A DNA stretch of 64,000 bases, from positions 62,001 through 126,000 of the forward strand of contig NZ_BLTG01000024.1 of NCBI RefSeq assembly GCF_017312405.1, read 5' to 3'. Numbering within the stretch: position 1 is the stretch's first letter; each line of letters starts with the position of its first letter. Both the position numbers and the translations under genes were made by a program. Below the pieces are notes generated by a model that was given only the letters and a program-made list of their open reading frames with translations, was not told the origin of the DNA and did not search any database. Shown one piece after another: positions 1 to 12,480 of the stretch. Source of the DNA: Mycobacterium sp. PO1. Its GTDB lineage: Bacteria > Actinomycetota > Actinomycetes > Mycobacteriales > Mycobacteriaceae.

Positions 1-379
1 TCCTGGTGCCGACGATGTCGGTGGGCACCAGGTCGGGGGTGAACTGGATGCGGGCGAACGTGCCGCCGACGACCTTGGCGAAGGTTTCGACCGCCAACGT
101 CTTGGCGACGCCCGGCACACCTTCGAGCAGAACGTGGCCCTTGGCCAGCAGACCGACGAGCATCCGCTCGACCAGTTGGTCCTGACCGACGATGATGCGC
201 TTGACCTCGAAGATGGCGCGCTCGAGCGTGTGCACCTCGTGCTGCATGCCGCCGTTGGTGCCCGACGAACCCGACTGTCCGGTGCTCGGTGCGGCATGCG
301 CACCCGGGGAGTAGCCGGGTGCCGGGGCCTGCCCGGGAAATCCTCCAGAGCCCTGTGGCGGCCCACTCGGTGCGGTCAT
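1..379 (-). CDS. moxR1: MoxR-family AAA+ ATPase, N-terminal part (runs off the window)
   Basis: The first 126 residues of a MoxR-type AAA+ ATPase are encoded here; the rest lies beyond position 1. A Gly/Pro/Ser-rich tail (about residues 5-44) precedes the conserved MoxR start around residue 50. Walker A is GVPGVAKT at residues 87-94, followed by the MoxR-typical QFTPDLVP segment. MoxR ATPases are chaperone-like partners of von Willebrand-domain proteins. The ATG at 379 is preceded by AAGGAAG. In mycobacteria moxR1 follows ripA-ripB on the same strand, as here. Identification rests on sequence and gene order. Confidence 0.9.
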   Translation of the reverse strand, partial: MTAPSGPPQGSGGFPGQAPAPGYSPGAHAAPSTGQSGSSGTNGGMQHEVHTLERAIFEVKRIIVGQDQLVERMLVGLLAKGHVLLEGVPGVAKTLAVETFAKVVGGTFARIQFTPDLVPTDIVGTR

Positions 380-715
380 CAAACTTCCTTCCACAAGCGC
401 AGTACCTACAGGTCTGTGCGCACGGGCCCGTTGTGGCACCGTGCTCGCCGTCAACTATTCCAGGCGGTTCGGAATCCGTCGACGCCGCCCATGCCGAGCC
501 GGGCCGTACCCCAGCCATTCACCAATGGTGCTCAGCTTTAACTCAGGCCACACTCAGGTTGGCGGACGCGCGGGCGCCTCAGGGTGGCGGACGCGCAGGC
601 GCCTCGGGCTTGCGCACGCGCAGGCGACTCGGCGTGGCGCACGCGCCGGTGCCTCGGGGTGACAGGCGCGGGCACCTCAGGGCGCGGGCACCTCACGGTG
701 ACAGGCGCGGCCGCC
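380..715. other. Intergenic region between ripB and moxR1
   Basis: This 336-nt stretch has no credible gene. The moxR1-proximal part (380-558) shows no clear promoter to my eye. The ripB-proximal part (559-720) is a degenerate tandem repeat, listed separately. The spacing suggests that moxR1 is either read through from ripB or has its own promoter here. Confidence 0.6.
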
Positions 716-720
716 TCAGG
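559..720. repeat. Degenerate 25/23/16-bp tandem repeat at the ripB stop codon
   Basis: Seven imperfect units follow each other: four of 25 bp (559-583, 584-608, 609-633, 634-658), then 23 bp (659-681), 16 bp (682-697) and 23 bp (698-720). Each contains an acGCGC-type core and ends in an approximate CCTCaGG motif. A partial unit end (ACTCAGG) lies at 552-558. On the minus strand each unit starts with CCTGAGG or a variant, and in the unit nearest ripB the TGA of this motif is the ripB stop codon. The array therefore looks like repeated duplication of the ripB 3' end. No protein function is proposed. Confidence 0.8.
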
Positions 721-1408
721 TTTCGATGACGCGCACCGCGTAGGGCTGCAGGCCTGCCGTGCGCACCGGGCTCACGGTCACCCGACCCGCACTGCTGGCC
801 GACTCGAGCATCTTTCCGCCGCCGAGGTACATCGCGACGTGCTGGCTGCCGCCGGGTCCCCAGAACAGGAGGTCTCCACGCTTGGCCTGCGAGACGGGCA
901 CCTTGCGACCGGTGTTGTACTGGTCGCCCGAGTACTTCGGGATCAGCACGCCCACCCCGGCGTAGGAGAACTGGGTGAACCCGGAACAGTCGAATCCGAC
1001 GGTGTTGGCGCCGGAGTCGACCCCGGTGCTGGGGCCGCTGGGCTTGCCCCCACCCCAGGAATAGGGCACACCCATCTGGCTGCCGCCACGCCGGATCGCG
1101 TATTCGATGGCAGCCGGACCGCGCACGGTTCCCGGTGCCACACTCGCCGGCGCATCGGCCGGCACCAGACCGATGGTCTGCAGGAACTTGCGCCCGAGGT
1201 TCATGGTGACCTCGGTTGCCTGCGCGGTGGCGGCCAGCGAGGCGTTGGCGATGGCCAGCGGGTCGCCCGGAGCGCCCGCACTGATGAGCTTGGGCAATGT
1301 GGGGTCCCACTGTCCGGCCGCGGGCTGGGCGGAGGCGGGAGCGATCGGACCGAACGCGACACCGGCGACGGCCACCAACGCGACGAGCAGGCGGCGCACG
1401 GGGATCAC
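716..1408 (-). CDS. ripB: NlpC/P60 peptidoglycan endopeptidase RipB
   Basis: Encodes a 230-aa secreted cell-wall hydrolase that cleaves peptide stems of peptidoglycan and works with RipA in daughter-cell separation. Residues 1-28 form a signal peptide ending ASAQ. The NlpC/P60 domain (about 100-230) has the catalytic Cys141 in FDCSGF and His190 in SQHVAMYLG. Length is close to M. tuberculosis RipB. The GTG at 1408 overlaps the ripA stop by 4 nt (GTGA), implying translational coupling; GTG 1399 is an alternative. The stop codon lies inside a tandem-repeat array. Confidence 0.93.
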   Translation of the reverse strand: MIPVRRLLVALVAVAGVAFGPIAPASAQPAAGQWDPTLPKLISAGAPGDPLAIANASLAATAQATEVTMNLGRKFLQTIGLVPADAPASVAPGTVRGPAAIEYAIRRGGSQMGVPYSWGGGKPSGPSTGVDSGANTVGFDCSGFTQFSYAGVGVLIPKYSGDQYNTGRKVPVSQAKRGDLLFWGPGGSQHVAMYLGGGKMLESASSAGRVTVSPVRTAGLQPYAVRVIET

Positions 1409-2841
1409 CACTCGATCATCCGGGTGACGAAGGGGGTCATGCCGCTGGTACGGACCGGCGAGATCTTGACCACCGAACCGGTGTAGGGCGCCTCGAGCAT
1501 CTTGCCGTCGCCGAGGTACATCGCCACGTGCTGGCTGGCGTTGGGGCCGTAGAAGATCATGTCGCCGCGGCGCATCTGCGAGGACGGCACCTTGCGGCCC
1601 GCGTTGTACTGCGAGCCCGAGTAGTGGTCGAGCTTGATGCCGACGCCGGCGAACATGTACAGCATCAGCCCCGAGCAGTCGAACCCGACGGTTCCGGCGC
1701 CGTGATCGATGCCGCGGCTGGGTCCTGCGGCGTTGCCGCCGCCCCACGAGTACGGCACGCCCAGCTGCGACATGCCGCGCCGGATCACCAGCTCGGTGGC
1801 CTGGGGTCCGGCGACGGCCGGGATGGCACCGTTGGTGATGCCGGTTTCGGTCGGCAGCAGGCCGAGGCTCTGCAGGAACTTGCGGCCCAGGTTCTGGGTG
1901 ATCTCGAGCGACGTCGTGATGATCTTGATCACCGCATTGATGATCTGGATCGGGTCTCCGCTGACGAACGCGCTCGGGATCTGCGGCAGCGTCATGTCCC
2001 AGGCGGTCTCGCGGTTCCCGGTGGCCGGGTCGACGTCCCAGTTCGGGTTTGCGGCGCCCGGCTTGGCCGGCGCTGGCGCGCCGGACGAGGAGGACCCGGG
2101 TGCGGCGGCGGGCCGGCCGGCCCCGGCCGGGCTGCTGGGCGCGGCCAGGGTCCGCGCCTCGGCCAGTTTCGCCTGGGCCTGCTGACGTTCGGCGGTGAGG
2201 CGGTCGAGCTCGGCCTGCTGGGACTTGAACGTCTCCTGGGCGCCGGTCAGCGCGTCGACGGCGTCCTGCTGGCTGGCCTCGGCCGCCGAAACGGCCGCGT
2301 CGGCCTGCTGTTTGGCCAGTCGCGCCGCGGACTCCTTGTTGACCTGTTCGACGCGGGCGCTCTGCAGCTCGGTCATCACCCGGCGGGAGCTGATCGCCAG
2401 CGTCTCGCCGGCCGCGGCGGTGTTGAGGATGTCGACCGGATCCGAGGCCGTCAGGTACGAACTCGACGGGCCGTTGACGTACATCGCGGCGGCGAAGGTG
2501 TCGAATCGCTTCTGGGCGTCGGTGATCGCGCCATTGGCCTGCTCGACGCGCTGTGCGCTGGCGTCGACTTCCTGTTGCGCAGCCGCGGCGGAGTCCCGCG
2601 CGGTCTTGACCTCCAGAATGGCCTTGTTGACACTCTCCTGCTGCGACTGGATCGCCGCTCCGAGATCCTGCAGCTTTTGGTTGACGGTGGCCACCTCGGT
2701 GACGAGCTCGGCCAAGGTGTCAGAGCTTGCGGGCTGGGCCAGTGCCAGGCTGGGCCCCAGGTTCGGCACGGTCACGACCATGCCGAACGCCAGGGACACC
2801 GCACACAGCCGCGAAGCGGGGGCGCCAGGGGTGCGTCTCAT
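1405..2841 (-). CDS. ripA: NlpC/P60 peptidoglycan hydrolase RipA (septation)
   Basis: Encodes 478 aa, close to the usual RipA length. An N-terminal signal peptide precedes a long coiled-coil regulatory region (about 45-245, rich in Ala/Gln/Glu), a Pro/Ala/Ser linker and a C-terminal NlpC/P60 domain with FDCSGL and SQHVAMYLG motifs. RipA hydrolyses septal peptidoglycan and is essential for daughter-cell separation in mycobacteria. ATG 2841 is preferred over TTG 2850: AGGAG lies 11 nt upstream of the ATG but only 2 nt from the TTG, and MRR is the conserved N-terminus. It is the first gene of the ripA-ripB pair. Confidence 0.95.
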   Translation of the reverse strand: MRRTPGAPASRLCAVSLAFGMVVTVPNLGPSLALAQPASSDTLAELVTEVATVNQKLQDLGAAIQSQQESVNKAILEVKTARDSAAAAQQEVDASAQRVEQANGAITDAQKRFDTFAAAMYVNGPSSSYLTASDPVDILNTAAAGETLAISSRRVMTELQSARVEQVNKESAARLAKQQADAAVSAAEASQQDAVDALTGAQETFKSQQAELDRLTAERQQAQAKLAEARTLAAPSSPAGAGRPAAAPGSSSSGAPAPAKPGAANPNWDVDPATGNRETAWDMTLPQIPSAFVSGDPIQIINAVIKIITTSLEITQNLGRKFLQSLGLLPTETGITNGAIPAVAGPQATELVIRRGMSQLGVPYSWGGGNAAGPSRGIDHGAGTVGFDCSGLMLYMFAGVGIKLDHYSGSQYNAGRKVPSSQMRRGDMIFYGPNASQHVAMYLGDGKMLEAPYTGSVVKISPVRTSGMTPFVTRMIEW

Positions 2842-3076
2842 CCGACTCAAGTCTCCTAATGCTCCACGCGAACGTGTCGGAAGATTCTCGGGCGCTCGAG
2901 CACAGTGAGCACAAAGATCACAGAAGTAACACGAAGCACTACTGCAACATCAAGCACCGATTGCACCGTACGTCACATCTGACGCTAAAGAAACTTTAGT
3001 AACGAATTACAACAATGTAATTGCATTTCGCGTTATCAAACGGTGATGTTTGAATTTGCGCAGGGCGCGGAACCCG
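2842..3076 (-). promoter_or_regulatory. AT-rich ripA upstream region with inverted repeat and GTAAC/GTCAC half-sites
   Basis: This 235-nt region is much richer in A+T than its surroundings. It holds a perfect 6-bp inverted repeat, CTAAAG-aaa-CTTTAG (2985-2999), and half-site-like words GTAAC (2926-2930 and 2999-3003) and GTCAC (2972-2976). The ripA promoter of M. tuberculosis is a reported target of the response regulator MtrA, whose sites resemble such pentamers. Assigning these words to MtrA is inference. Confidence 0.4.
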
Positions 3077-3616
3077 TTAATCGACGCTGGTGGACGCCGC
3101 CTTCGACCCGGTTGCCCGTTTGCCCCATTTTTGCAGTATGCGGGTGGCCACGACGGCCAAGACGGTGACGAAAATGACCACAATGGTGAATGGCGTCCAC
3201 GCAAAGTGGGAATCGGTCAACTCGCCGACGAAATTGGTCGACGACTGCACCGGGTTGCCGGTCTCGGCCAAGTCCTCACCGGCCTCGAGCGTGACCCGAT
3301 CGAAGTCGGTGCTGTAGGTCCCGGCGTACGAGGGGCTCATCGCCAGCACGGTCGAACCGGGGTTCGCCATCCCCACCTCGGTGGCGATGTCGCGAAGCGG
3401 CGTGTCGATCGGAGGGTTGACGTCGATCGCCACGATCTTGAGGTCGATGCCCTGTTCGCGAGCGTCGGCGACGACCTGGCGCAGCGCGGGAATGTCGGCC
3501 TGATACGCGGGCGCGACGCTGATACCGTCGTCGGCGACATCGCTCTGCACCCGGTCCATGTCGATCTCGGGCGGGATGTATCCCGGCAGAAACCCGACGA
3601 ACTGAGCTTCGGTCAC
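3077..3616 (-). CDS. Rv1476-type single-pass membrane protein
   Basis: Encodes 179 aa. A soluble domain (about 1-140) with a repeated-looking DINPP/DTPLRDIA core and a LSPSYAGTYS motif is followed by one membrane segment (about 143-160) and a short basic tail (KWGKRATGSK). The family is conserved next to ripA in mycobacteria, but its function is unknown to me. GTG 3616 fits the short N-terminus (VTEAQFVGFLPGYIPPEID); an upstream in-frame GTG at 3736 would add Arg-rich, non-conserved residues. It is transcribed in the same direction as ripA and divergently from acn. Confidence 0.8.
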   Translation of the reverse strand: MTEAQFVGFLPGYIPPEIDMDRVQSDVADDGISVAPAYQADIPALRQVVADAREQGIDLKIVAIDVNPPIDTPLRDIATEVGMANPGSTVLAMSPSYAGTYSTDFDRVTLEAGEDLAETGNPVQSSTNFVGELTDSHFAWTPFTIVVIFVTVLAVVATRILQKWGKRATGSKAASTSVD

Positions 3617-3743
3617 ACGAGCACGGTAGCCGACCCGGCCTCCGAGGCGACGCCGACACGGTCGGCGGCGATTCGGGGTAACCCAGGGGCGGCCAGGACT
3701 GGCACCGCCAGCGGTCAGCGACAACACTAGAGGCACCCTGGGA

Positions 3744-3773
3744 TTACTTACAGGACAAGCGTACTGTTAGGGT
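3744..3773 (+). promoter_or_regulatory. acn promoter with AcnR-type operator
   Basis: The imperfect inverted repeat CAGGACAAGCGTACTG at 3751-3766 matches every fixed position of the operator consensus reported for the corynebacterial aconitase repressor AcnR (CAGNACnnncGTACTG, from memory). A -10-like TAGGGT follows at 3768-3773 and a weak -35-like TTACTT precedes at 3744-3749. The operator thus sits between the two promoter hexamers of acn, as expected for a repressor. The acnR gene lies just downstream of acn. Confidence 0.7.
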
Positions 3774-3809
3774 TACGGACGCCGCCGACACAGCCCGTCG
3801 CGGCGATGA

Positions 3810-6653
<2,844 letters not shown>

Positions 6654-6670
6654 ACGGGCACACCGGAAAC

Positions 6671-7234
6671 ATGCCCAGGGTCACCGAGGATCATCTGGCG
6701 GCCCGCCGCCGCCAGATCCTCGACGGCGCCCGGCGGTGTTTCGCGGAATACGGCTATGAGAGCGCGACCGTGCGGCGGCTCGAGGAAACCATCGGGCTGT
6801 CGCGCGGCGCGATCTTTCACCACTTCCGCGACAAGGACACGCTGTTCTTCGAACTCGCCCGCGAGGACGCGGAGCGGATGGCCGACGTCGCTGCCCGCGA
6901 GGGGCTGATCCAGGTGATGCGCGACCTGCTCGCGGCGCCGGAGCAATTCGACTGGCTGGCCACCCGGTTGGAGATCGCGCGCAAACTGCGCAACGACCCG
7001 GCGTTCAGTCGCGGCTGGGCGGAGCGGTCAGCGGAGTTGTCCGCCGCCACCGCCGAGCGGCTCCGACGCCAGAAGCAGGCCGGGCGCCTGCGAGACGATG
7101 TGCCCGGCGACGTGCTGCGCACGTATCTCGAACTGGTGCTGGATGGGCTGGTGGCCCGGCTGGCCTCCGGCGACGATCCGGAAAAGCTCAGCGCGGTACT
7201 CGATCTGGTCGAGGACTCGGTGCGTCAGCCCTGA
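6671..7234 (+). CDS. acnR: TetR-family repressor of aconitase, AcnR
   Basis: Encodes 187 aa. The N-terminal TetR helix-turn-helix spans about residues 8-50, including RRRQILDGARRCFAEYGYESATV and SRGAIFHHFRDKD; an all-helical ligand-binding domain follows. In Corynebacterium AcnR represses acn, and here the gene sits 17 nt behind acn on the same strand. The operator match upstream of acn supports the same role. M. tuberculosis has the same order (Rv1475c-Rv1474c). Confidence 0.9.
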   Translation: MPRVTEDHLAARRRQILDGARRCFAEYGYESATVRRLEETIGLSRGAIFHHFRDKDTLFFELAREDAERMADVAAREGLIQVMRDLLAAPEQFDWLATRLEIARKLRNDPAFSRGWAERSAELSAATAERLRRQKQAGRLRDDVPGDVLRTYLELVLDGLVARLASGDDPEKLSAVLDLVEDSVRQP

Positions 7235-7240
7235 ACGGTC

Positions 7241-7429
7241 CTACGTGCGGCGCCGGTGGTTGGGTCCGCCGCGACTGCGCATCGTGGTACCCGATTCACG
7301 GAGCAGACTGTGGACCGAGCCGTACGACCGACCGGTCGACGCCGCCAGGTTCCGGATGCTGGCTCCGCGCTCGTAGGCGCTGCGGAGCTCGGTGAGCAAC
7401 TGGTCCCTGGACTGGGTGGTTTTCTTCAT
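7241..7429 (-). CDS. Small helix-turn-helix protein (Rv1473A-type)
   Basis: Encodes 62 aa. A helical stretch (LLTELRSAYERGASIRNLAA) leads into an HTH-like segment (STGRSYGSVHSLLRES), and the protein ends in a basic tail (RSRGGPNHRRRT). ATG 7429 has an ideal GGAGG 6 nt upstream. It converges on acnR with a 6-nt gap and lies downstream of the ABC-F gene. Similar tiny HTH proteins are widespread in actinobacteria; the target is unknown. A DNA-binding role is inferred from the fold only. Confidence 0.8.
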   Translation of the reverse strand: MKKTTQSRDQLLTELRSAYERGASIRNLAASTGRSYGSVHSLLRESGTTMRSRGGPNHRRRT

Positions 7430-7497
7430 CAAACGCCTCCCGGGTCTGTGCTCCGACACACATACCCCGCAGTTGGGGGGTTGACACCTGGGGACGG

Positions 7498-9135
<1,638 letters not shown>

Positions 9136-9231
9136 GCTGACCCTCCTGTTGCATGTGAATCGACATCGGGCGCACTACGCGCCCGTGACCATCCTTCCAA
9201 GGCTAGTGTGCAGGCCCGACCGGGCGCCAAC

Positions 9232-10080
9232 TCAATTGCCCGGCCGCGGGTTCTTGTCGTCGGTGAACACCGGCGGGCGCTGCTGTGCTCGCGCGGCGAC
9301 CGCCTCGTCGAAGTTGTCGGTGAGCAGCCGGATGTACAGCTGACCCAGGCCTTCGGCCTGCATGTGCGCCTCCATGCTGCCCGCGTCGAGACCGCTCCAC
9401 AATGTGCGCTTGGTCAACTCGATGCCGGGCCGCGAGAACGACGCGATCCGCACCCCCATCTGCACGCAGACAGCGAGCAGTTCAGCGGGCGCCACGGCGC
9501 GCGACACCAAGCCGATGCGCTCGGCCTCCTCGGCATCCACGTCGCGGCCGGTGAGCATCAACTCGAAGGCGCGGGACGTGCCGATGGCACGCGGCAGCAG
9601 GTAGGACAGGCCCAACTCACTGGCCGTCAAGCCGTTGTTGATCCCGGCGGCACGGAAATAAGCCTCGACCGAGGCGATACGGATGTCGCAGGCCAGCGCG
9701 AGGCACAGGCCGCCGCCGATGGCGGCGCCGTTGACCGCGGCGATCACCGGTTGGTGCAGCTTCCGCAGGGCCAGGATGACGTCGTCGAGCACCTCCATGG
9801 ACCGCAGCGCATACGTCGGCCTGGTCAGACCGTCCACATGCGGCACGGACCCCGCCGACTTGTGGTCAGCGCCCGAGGAGAACCCGCGCCCCGCCCCGGT
9901 CAGCACGATCGCGCGGACGGAATTGTCGTACGACAGCTCGTCGAGTGCGCTCTTCAGCGGCACCATGACGTCGAAGGCCATCGAGTTCATGCGCTCGGGC
10001 CGGTTGAGCGTCACGACCGCCACGTGTTCGCTCGGGCGGTCGACGAGGACCAACGGTGCGGAGTTCTGCTGCTCGGTCAC
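9232..10080 (-). CDS. echA12: Enoyl-CoA hydratase/isomerase family protein (EchA12-type)
   Basis: Encodes 282 aa with a crotonase fold. The two oxyanion-hole regions are visible as GFSSGAD and NGAAIGGG. Crotonases act on acyl-CoA esters in fatty-acid and related catabolism; the substrate is not predictable. GTG 10080 (MTEQQNS) is chosen because a TAGCGT -10 element lies 7 nt upstream (10093-10088), a leaderless arrangement; GTG 10089 is an alternative. It lies 3' of trxA as in M. tuberculosis, but the intervening trxB1 of that species is missing. Confidence 0.88.
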   Translation of the reverse strand: MTEQQNSAPLVLVDRPSEHVAVVTLNRPERMNSMAFDVMVPLKSALDELSYDNSVRAIVLTGAGRGFSSGADHKSAGSVPHVDGLTRPTYALRSMEVLDDVILALRKLHQPVIAAVNGAAIGGGLCLALACDIRIASVEAYFRAAGINNGLTASELGLSYLLPRAIGTSRAFELMLTGRDVDAEEAERIGLVSRAVAPAELLAVCVQMGVRIASFSRPGIELTKRTLWSGLDAGSMEAHMQAEGLGQLYIRLLTDNFDEAVAARAQQRPPVFTDDKNPRPGN

Positions 10081-10112
10081 GCTCAGCACGCTAGCGGGCG
10101 TGCCGGGGCAGG

Positions 10113-10475
10113 TTATTCCTGCCCGTTCTCCTGCGCGGCCACCGCGGCGTCGATGTCGAACTCCTTGACCTTCTGGACCAGGTCCTCCAGCGCGGCCGGA
10201 GGCAGGGCGCCGGCCTGGTTGAACACCAGCTTGCCCTTCTTGAAGGCCATCAGCGTCGGGATGGAACGGATGTCGGCCGCGGCTGCGAGTTGCTGCTCGG
10301 CCTCGGTGTCGACCTTGGCGAACACGACGTCGGGGTGCTTCTCCGAGGACGCCGCATACGTCGGGGCGAACTGCTTACACGGTCCGCACCACGACGCCCA
10401 GAAGTCGACCAGAACGATCTCGTTGTCGGTGACGATGTCGTTGAACTGTTCGGCGGTGATGTCTTGAGTAGTCAC
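10113..10475 (-). CDS. trxA: Thioredoxin
   Basis: Encodes 120 aa with the classic WCGPC redox site (Cys30, Cys33) and the cis-Pro loop RSIPTL. It reduces disulfides of cytoplasmic proteins. A slightly extended C-terminal tail ([11 protein letters not shown]) follows the fold. GTG 10475 overlaps the stop of the upstream ilvD by 4 nt (GTGA), so the two are probably cotranscribed and translationally coupled. Pairing with an Fe-S dehydratase could help protect or repair that enzyme, but this is inference. Confidence 0.93.
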   Translation of the reverse strand: MTTQDITAEQFNDIVTDNEIVLVDFWASWCGPCKQFAPTYAASSEKHPDVVFAKVDTEAEQQLAAAADIRSIPTLMAFKKGKLVFNQAGALPPAALEDLVQKVKEFDIDAAVAAQENGQE

Positions 10476-12367
10476 GTGTCTGTCAACGCCCGCGAACGGT
10501 GTGGTGTTCCCCCGTCCACTACCGGATCCGCAGGCACGTGGCGCACAGCGCCGCGGTCGGCCGACGTCGTCAACGCGGCGTAAGCCCGTAGAGCGGTGGA
10601 TACCGGCCGGTTCCGGTGCCGAGGTCGGAACCCCCCATGGTGCAGCTGCTCGGTCCGCCGCCGGGTCAGCTCATCGGGGCCCACCCGTAGCTCGACACGG
10701 CGCCCGGGGACGTCGATGTCGATCAGGTCGCCGTCCTCGACCAGCGCGATCGCGCCGCCCGCCGCGGCCTCCGGTGACACGTGCCCGATGGACAGGCCCG
10801 AGCTGCCGCCGGAGAACCGGCCATCGGTGAGGAGCGCGCAGACCGAGCCCAGACCGCGGCCCTTCAGGAAGGACGTGGGGTGCAGCATCTCCTGCATGCC
10901 CGGCCCGCCGCGGGGTCCCTCGTATCGCACGACGAGAACATCCCCGGCGCGCACCCGGCCGTTGAGGATGGCGTCGACGGCCTCTTCCTGCGACTCGACC
11001 ACCACCGCGGCTCCGGAGAATCTCAGCATGCGCGCCTCGACGCCGGCGGTCTTGACCACACAGCCGTCGGGCGCCAGGTTCCCGCGCAGCACCGCCAGGC
11101 CTCCGTCTTCGCTGTATGCGTGCGCGGCGTCGCGGATGCATCCTGCGACGGCGTCGGTGTCCAGCGATTCGTGCAACTCCGTCGCGGTGAACGCCGCCGC
11201 TGTGCGACGCCCGCCCGGGGCAGCCCGGAACAGGTCATGCGCCTCAGCGGTGGCGGGGCCGCCGCGGACGTCCCAGCGACCCAGCCACTGCGGCAGCGAG
11301 CTGGCGTGTATGGCGCAGACGTCCCCGGTGAGCCGACCGGCACGGTTGAGTTCACCCATCAGCGCGGGCATGCCGCCGGCGCGGTGGACATCCTCGATCA
11401 GGTGCGTGCCGTTGGGCGCGACCTTGCACAGACACGGCACGCTGCGTGACACCGCGTCGATGTCGTCGAGACCGAAGTCCAGACCGGCTTCGTGGGCGGC
11501 GGCCAGCAGATGCAGCACGGTGTTCGTGGAGCCGCCCATGGCGATGTCGACGGACATCGCGTTGCCGAATGCGGCGCGGTCGGCGATACGACGCGGCAGC
11601 GCGGTGTCGTCGTCGTGGTCGTACCACCGGTGCGCCAGTTCGACCACCAGTGCGCCGGCTCTCTCGTAGAGAGCACGGCGCGCGACATGGGTCGCGAGCG
11701 TGGTGCCGTTGCCGGGTAGCGCCAGACCCAGCACTTCGACCAGGCAGTTCATCGAGTTCGCGGTGAACATGCCGGCACACGATCCGCAGGTCGGGCACGC
11801 GGCTTCCTCGATCCGGGTCAGGTCGTCGTCGCTGACCGCGGTATCGGCGGCCGTCGTCATGGTGTCGATCAGGTGCATGCCGGTTTTGCGGGCCCCGTCG
11901 GCAAGGGTGGTGCGCCCGCCTTCCATGGGGCCGCCCGAGACGAACACGGTCGGGATGTTGCACCGTAACGCCGCCATCAACATGCCGGGGGTGATCTTGT
12001 CGCAGTTGGAGATGCAGACCAGCGCGTCGGCGCGATGCGCTTCGACCATGTACTCGACCGAGTCGGCGATGAGGTCGCGCGACGGCAGCGAATAGAACGT
12101 GCCGGCGTGCCCCATCGCGATGCCGTCGTCGATGGCGACGGTGTTGAACTCCCGCGGAATTCCACCGGCGGCCTTGACCGCCTCGGAGACGATCCGGCCG
12201 ACGGGCTGAAGGTGGGTGTGGCCGGGCACGAATTCGGTGAAGCTGTTGGCCACCGCCACCAGCGGTTTGCCGAAGTCGGCCGCCGCGACGCCGGCCGCGC
12301 GCAGCAATGCCCGGGCGCCGGCCATGTTGCGGCCGTGGGTGACGGTGCGGGAGCGAAGTTCAGGCAT
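10472..12367 (-). CDS. ilvD: Dihydroxy-acid dehydratase, E. coli-type IlvD
   Basis: Encodes 631 aa of the IlvD/Edd family. It converts 2,3-dihydroxy-isovalerate and -methylvalerate to 2-oxo acids in valine and isoleucine synthesis. Fe-S ligand regions are SNCDKITPG (Cys122) and [11 protein letters not shown] (Cys191, 194, 197). Length and wording ([38 protein letters not shown]) follow the about 616-aa enterobacterial IlvD more than the about 575-aa mycobacterial enzyme (Rv0189c). It is therefore probably a second paralogue. It overlaps trxA downstream and is divergent from an XRE regulator. The exact substrate is unproven. Confidence 0.88.
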   Translation of the reverse strand: MPELRSRTVTHGRNMAGARALLRAAGVAAADFGKPLVAVANSFTEFVPGHTHLQPVGRIVSEAVKAAGGIPREFNTVAIDDGIAMGHAGTFYSLPSRDLIADSVEYMVEAHRADALVCISNCDKITPGMLMAALRCNIPTVFVSGGPMEGGRTTLADGARKTGMHLIDTMTTAADTAVSDDDLTRIEEAACPTCGSCAGMFTANSMNCLVEVLGLALPGNGTTLATHVARRALYERAGALVVELAHRWYDHDDDTALPRRIADRAAFGNAMSVDIAMGGSTNTVLHLLAAAHEAGLDFGLDDIDAVSRSVPCLCKVAPNGTHLIEDVHRAGGMPALMGELNRAGRLTGDVCAIHASSLPQWLGRWDVRGGPATAEAHDLFRAAPGGRRTAAAFTATELHESLDTDAVAGCIRDAAHAYSEDGGLAVLRGNLAPDGCVVKTAGVEARMLRFSGAAVVVESQEEAVDAILNGRVRAGDVLVVRYEGPRGGPGMQEMLHPTSFLKGRGLGSVCALLTDGRFSGGSSGLSIGHVSPEAAAGGAIALVEDGDLIDIDVPGRRVELRVGPDELTRRRTEQLHHGGFRPRHRNRPVSTALRAYAALTTSADRGAVRHVPADPVVDGGTPHRSRALTDT

Positions 12368-12480
12368 CTGCTCAGCCTTGCGCTGCCCGGTGCCGCCCGG
12401 AAGACGGCGGCGCTGCTAGTAGTGAGAGCACCAGGTCCGATCGCGGAGGCCGGCGTTTTCCACGAATACGATGGTCAGCC

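Noticed and set aside
2842..2850. TTG at 2850 as the ripA start
   Set aside because: The ribosome site is only 2 nt away, and the ATG at 2841 gives the conserved MRR start.
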